Positions 5,145 to 7,664 of a stretch of 7,664 bases of DNA are shown here, piece after piece. Source of the DNA: Candidatus Krumholzibacteriia bacterium. GTDB taxonomy: Bacteria > Krumholzibacteriota > Krumholzibacteria > WVZY01 > JAKEHA01. Location of the stretch: the NCBI GenBank assembly GCA_029863355.1, contig JAOTVO010000125.1:1-7664 (forward strand), given 5' to 3'. Each line of letters opens with the position of its first letter. Within the stretch, counting starts at the first letter, position 1. The notes below the pieces were generated by a model. It was not told the DNA's origin and did no database searches. It saw only the letters and a program-made list of their open reading frames with translations. The position numbers were made by a program, and so were the translations under genes.

Positions 5145-7664
5145 TCACCACTCGATCGAGCGCTTCGTCCCCTGGCCCGGGCCGAGGAGCAGCGCGTTGA
5201 GGAGGAGGCGTTCGGCGCCGCGGTAGTAGCCGCGGAAGTTGGGCAGGGTGGCGAAAAGAATCACCTGGCCGTCGCCACTCGCCTCCCGCGTCGCGTAGGC
5301 GGTCTGCGCCCAGCGCGCGCGCGCCTCTTCCCAGAGGAGCCCGGAGAGCCGCACGCGGCCGGCCGGGGCCAGGCGACCGGCCACCTCGACGCCGGGCGGC
5401 GTCAGCAGCGCGTGGCCGGCCGCGAAGAGCACGGGCACGTGATCGCCGCACCCGTAGGCGAGCCAGTGCTCCGCGTCGAGATCCACGGCGAGCACGGCGC
5501 CGCGCGGGCGGAGCTTGCGCGCGCGCTCGTCGGCCTCCTTGATGCGCTCGCGCTCGGGGCTGGGCGGCGCGGCGGGTTTCTCTCCCGCTTCCGGCTTGGC
5601 CGCGACGACGCCTTCCCACACGGCCAGGCTGTCGATCACGGGTGACTCGGCCGCGAGCGCCGCGGCCAGCGCGGCCTCGTAACGCGCGAGCACGTCGAGG
5701 GACTGGCGCTTGAGGCGCACCTTGGAGATGGCAACCGAGGTGTCGGCGAGGAAGACAACGGCGTTGCCCTCGGCGACGAGTGTGCCGCCGCGACGCACCC
5801 AGTCCTTGAGCTTGGCGATGCCCGCCTCGCCGAGTTGCTGCTTGTAGTTGGCATCGCCCCCCCAGTTGTGGGGCAGGACGAGCACGTTGTAGCGGGCGAG
5901 GTCGATGGAGGCCAGACTGGAGACGTCCAGAGTGGACGCGCGCAGGCCCAGGCGCGCATCGACGAGGTGCCAGACGACGCCGAAGTTATAGTACGCGACC
6001 GGATTCCCGCCCACGATGCCGATGCGCGGCGCCTCGAGCAGCACGAACTCGTTGCCGCCCAGGTCCGCGTAGGACGCCGACCCGAGCGAAGTGGCGACGC
6101 CGTGCACCGCGACGCCGGTCTCCTCGGCCAGCGCGCGCAGATCGGCCGTCTCCATCTCGGGGTTGTCGGAGAGGCGCAGGAGGAAGCTTCCCGTATGATA
6201 CTCGCGCACGCCGTCGTGGAAGGGCTTGCGCGCGCAGCGCACGCGGTAGCGTCCCTCGAGGAGCCGCGCGAGCAGGAGGTAGGCGCGGTCGTCGGCGCCG
6301 TCGAACACGAAGCCGACGCGGCTCTCGTCGCCGTCGAGGCCGCCGTCGCGCGGCGCGACGACGTAGGGCTCGCTCTGCACGCGCGGGAGCGACTCGACGT
6401 GGTACGCGTCCAGGGCGTAGGCGTGCGCCATGGACCAGCCGGTCACGTCGTAGACCTTGCTGTCGTCGCGCTTGAGGACCTCCTTCTTTTCCTCTTCCAG
6501 GAAGGAGTTGGGGATGCGGATGTCGAAGGTAAGGAGCACCTCGACGAGCTGCTTGAGCGGCTGGTTGGGGCGCACGATGGCGGTGCCCGCGGGCAGGGTG
6601 AGGTTGCGCGCGTTGCCGCCGTCGGCCGCGCGGGCACGCGCCACCTTGAACGGCTCGCGCGCCCGCTCCACCTCGATGCGCTGGTGCTGGAGCTTTTCGA
6701 TGAACTCCTCGAAGCGCGTGGCGTTGGCCGAGGGCACGAAGAGGAACGCGTCGGCGCGCGCGTTCACGTTGGCGGCCTTGCGCTCGTAGAAGTCGCGCAG
6801 AAGCTCGGCGCGGTTCTCGGCCACGGTGAGCAGGTTGGCCATGGAGGCGGTGAACTGGTGGTGCACCGTCTCGCGGTAGGTCATCGTCGTCCCCTCGCGG
6901 CGCTTCACGAGGGAGCCATCCACGCCGGCCTGCTCGAAGAGCATGCCGATCGATCCCAGGTAGATCGACCACGAGCTGCCGTAGCCGGGGAAGAGCTCTT
7001 CGTTCCACTCGCGCGTGTAGTACGACCACCCGTAGCGGTCGAAGGCGGCCGCCTGGTCCTCGGCCACGCGCCGCCACCACTTGTGGATGTAGGCGGGCAT
7101 GTAGGGGTTGAACGGCTCGCGCGGCGGCGAGATGAGATAGGTGTCCGTCGGTCCCATCTCGTGGCAGTCGAGTAAGTAGTGCGGCATCCACTCCAGGATC
7201 GCACGCGTCTTGCCGCGCGTCTCCGGGTGCACGAGCGCGAACCAGTCGCGGTTGATGTCGAAGAGGTAGTGGTTGGTGCGCCCCTGCGGCCAGACGCCGC
7301 GGTGGTGTAGGCTCTGCACGTCGTCGTTGGGCACCGCACCGTTCCACGCCTCCAGCTGCGCGAGCCAGCGCGTGCGGCCATCGGGGTTCTGCAAGGGGTC
7401 GATGATCGTGATCACCTCGTCGCGGATGCGACGCGTGTCGGTGTCGGTGCCGGCGACGAGCTGGTAGGCGAGCTGGAGCGCGGCGTCGCAGCTCGAGAGC
7501 TCGTCACCGTGGATGCCGTAGGACATCCAAGCCACGGCGGGTCGCGCGTCGATGATGGGGCCGGCGTCGCGCGCGTTGCCCAGCGTGCGCGGGTCGGCGA
7601 GCCGGGCGAGGTCGGCGCGGATCTCGCCCAGGCGCGCGGCGTTCTCGGCGGACGATACCACCAG
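5145..7664 (-). CDS. M14-family zinc carboxypeptidase with C-terminal GATase1-like domain (N-terminus beyond window end)
   Basis: At least 839 codons; the frame is open at base 7664, so the true start, and probably a signal peptide, lie outside. Numbering here is from the codon at 7661. M14 landmarks are complete: zinc ligands H51 and E54 in YGIHGDE, NPDG (92-95), Asn137-Arg138 in DINRDW, the third zinc ligand H167 in DCHEMG, and likely catalytic Glu243 in GMLFEQAG. These predict an active metallocarboxypeptidase. Residues about 545-640 (RIGIVGGNP, then YNVLVLPHNWGGD and LKDWVRRGGTLVAEG) resemble a class-I glutamine amidotransferase fold but contain no cysteine, so that part is probably structural. 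A Pro/Glu/Lys/Arg-rich linker (about 687-720) precedes a final domain. Exported M14 enzymes of about 800-900 residues with this layout are known; the peptide substrate cannot be told. It is probably the first gene of the unit with the thioredoxin-like gene. Confidence 0.94.
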   Translation of the reverse strand: MVVSSAENAARLGEIRADLARLADPRTLGNARDAGPIIDARPAVAWMSYGIHGDELSSCDAALQLAYQLVAGTDTDTRRIRDEVITIIDPLQNPDGRTRWLAQLEAWNGAVPNDDVQSLHHRGVWPQGRTNHYLFDINRDWFALVHPETRGKTRAILEWMPHYLLDCHEMGPTDTYLISPPREPFNPYMPAYIHKWWRRVAEDQAAAFDRYGWSYYTREWNEELFPGYGSSWSIYLGSIGMLFEQAGVDGSLVKRREGTTMTYRETVHHQFTASMANLLTVAENRAELLRDFYERKAANVNARADAFLFVPSANATRFEEFIEKLQHQRIEVERAREPFKVARARAADGGNARNLTLPAGTAIVRPNQPLKQLVEVLLTFDIRIPNSFLEEEKKEVLKRDDSKVYDVTGWSMAHAYALDAYHVESLPRVQSEPYVVAPRDGGLDGDESRVGFVFDGADDRAYLLLARLLEGRYRVRCARKPFHDGVREYHTGSFLLRLSDNPEMETADLRALAEETGVAVHGVATSLGSASYADLGGNEFVLLEAPRIGIVGGNPVAYYNFGVVWHLVDARLGLRASTLDVSSLASIDLARYNVLVLPHNWGGDANYKQQLGEAGIAKLKDWVRRGGTLVAEGNAVVFLADTSVAISKVRLKRQSLDVLARYEAALAAALAAESPVIDSLAVWEGVVAAKPEAGEKPAAPPSPERERIKEADERARKLRPRGAVLAVDLDAEHWLAYGCGDHVPVLFAAGHALLTPPGVEVAGRLAPAGRVRLSGLLWEEARARWAQTAYATREASGDGQVILFATLPNFRGYYRGAERLLLNALLLGPGQGTKRSIEW

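Noticed and set aside
4240..5619. A long minus-strand open frame of about 459 codons spanning the thioredoxin-like gene and parts of its neighbours.
   Set aside because: Arg-rich shadow translation that crosses three well-supported genes, with no recognisable domain.
5835..7175. A plus-strand open frame of about 446 codons antisense to the peptidase gene.
   Set aside because: The composition (Val, Gly, Ala, His, Arg, Glu) is typical of antisense translation in GC-rich DNA. The peptidase frame carries all M14 catalytic motifs.

Overview
This is a very GC-rich bacterial window that looks chromosomal, with tightly packed genes and no mobile element, tRNA, rRNA or CRISPR array. The choice-of-anchor B protein ends in a FlgD-like/type IX-sorting-like domain (NVPNPFNPTTTIRYEL ... 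GVYYYRL ... LLK). Together with the high GC and several exported proteins, this points to the FCB superphylum or a neighbour, such as Candidatus Eisenbacteria or Krumholzibacteriota. That placement is inference from protein style, not a phylogenetic result.

Layout. (1) Positions 1-291, minus: the N-terminal 97 codons of the DNA-repair adenine glycosylase MutY, cut by the window edge. (2) Positions 279-965, plus: a DUF3179-family lipoprotein diverging from mutY, with the two start regions overlapping by 13 nt. It has lost the Cys pair usual in that family. (3) Positions 962-2928, minus: a two-gene ABC exporter operon, natA-like ATPase then natB-like permease, joined by a 4-nt GTGA overlap. It converges on the DUF3179 gene so tightly that both stop codons share one CTAG. 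(4) Positions 3035-4393, minus: a secreted choice-of-anchor B (LVIVD-repeat) protein. Its leader carries a recognisable promoter and a perfect 22-bp palindrome. (5) Positions 4515-7664, minus: a large exported-type M14 zinc carboxypeptidase, cut at its N-terminus by the window end, followed within a few bases by a small secreted thioredoxin-fold protein with a CPRC motif.

How the genes fit together. The peptidase and thioredoxin-like genes form one transcription unit. The anchor-B gene probably has its own promoter just after it, and natA-natB probably has its own promoter after that. Most products act in the envelope or outside the cell: lipoprotein, ABC exporter, secreted repeat protein, secreted redox protein and secreted peptidase. 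MutY is the exception. No known defence system or biosynthetic cluster is present, and I do not see a convincing new multi-gene system. The best leads are the cysteine-less DUF3179 protein, the overlapping divergent start region, two promoters placed so that transcripts would begin at or near the AUG, and the palindrome in the anchor-B leader. The only non-coding stretches are about 106 nt (2929-3034) and about 121 nt (4394-4514).
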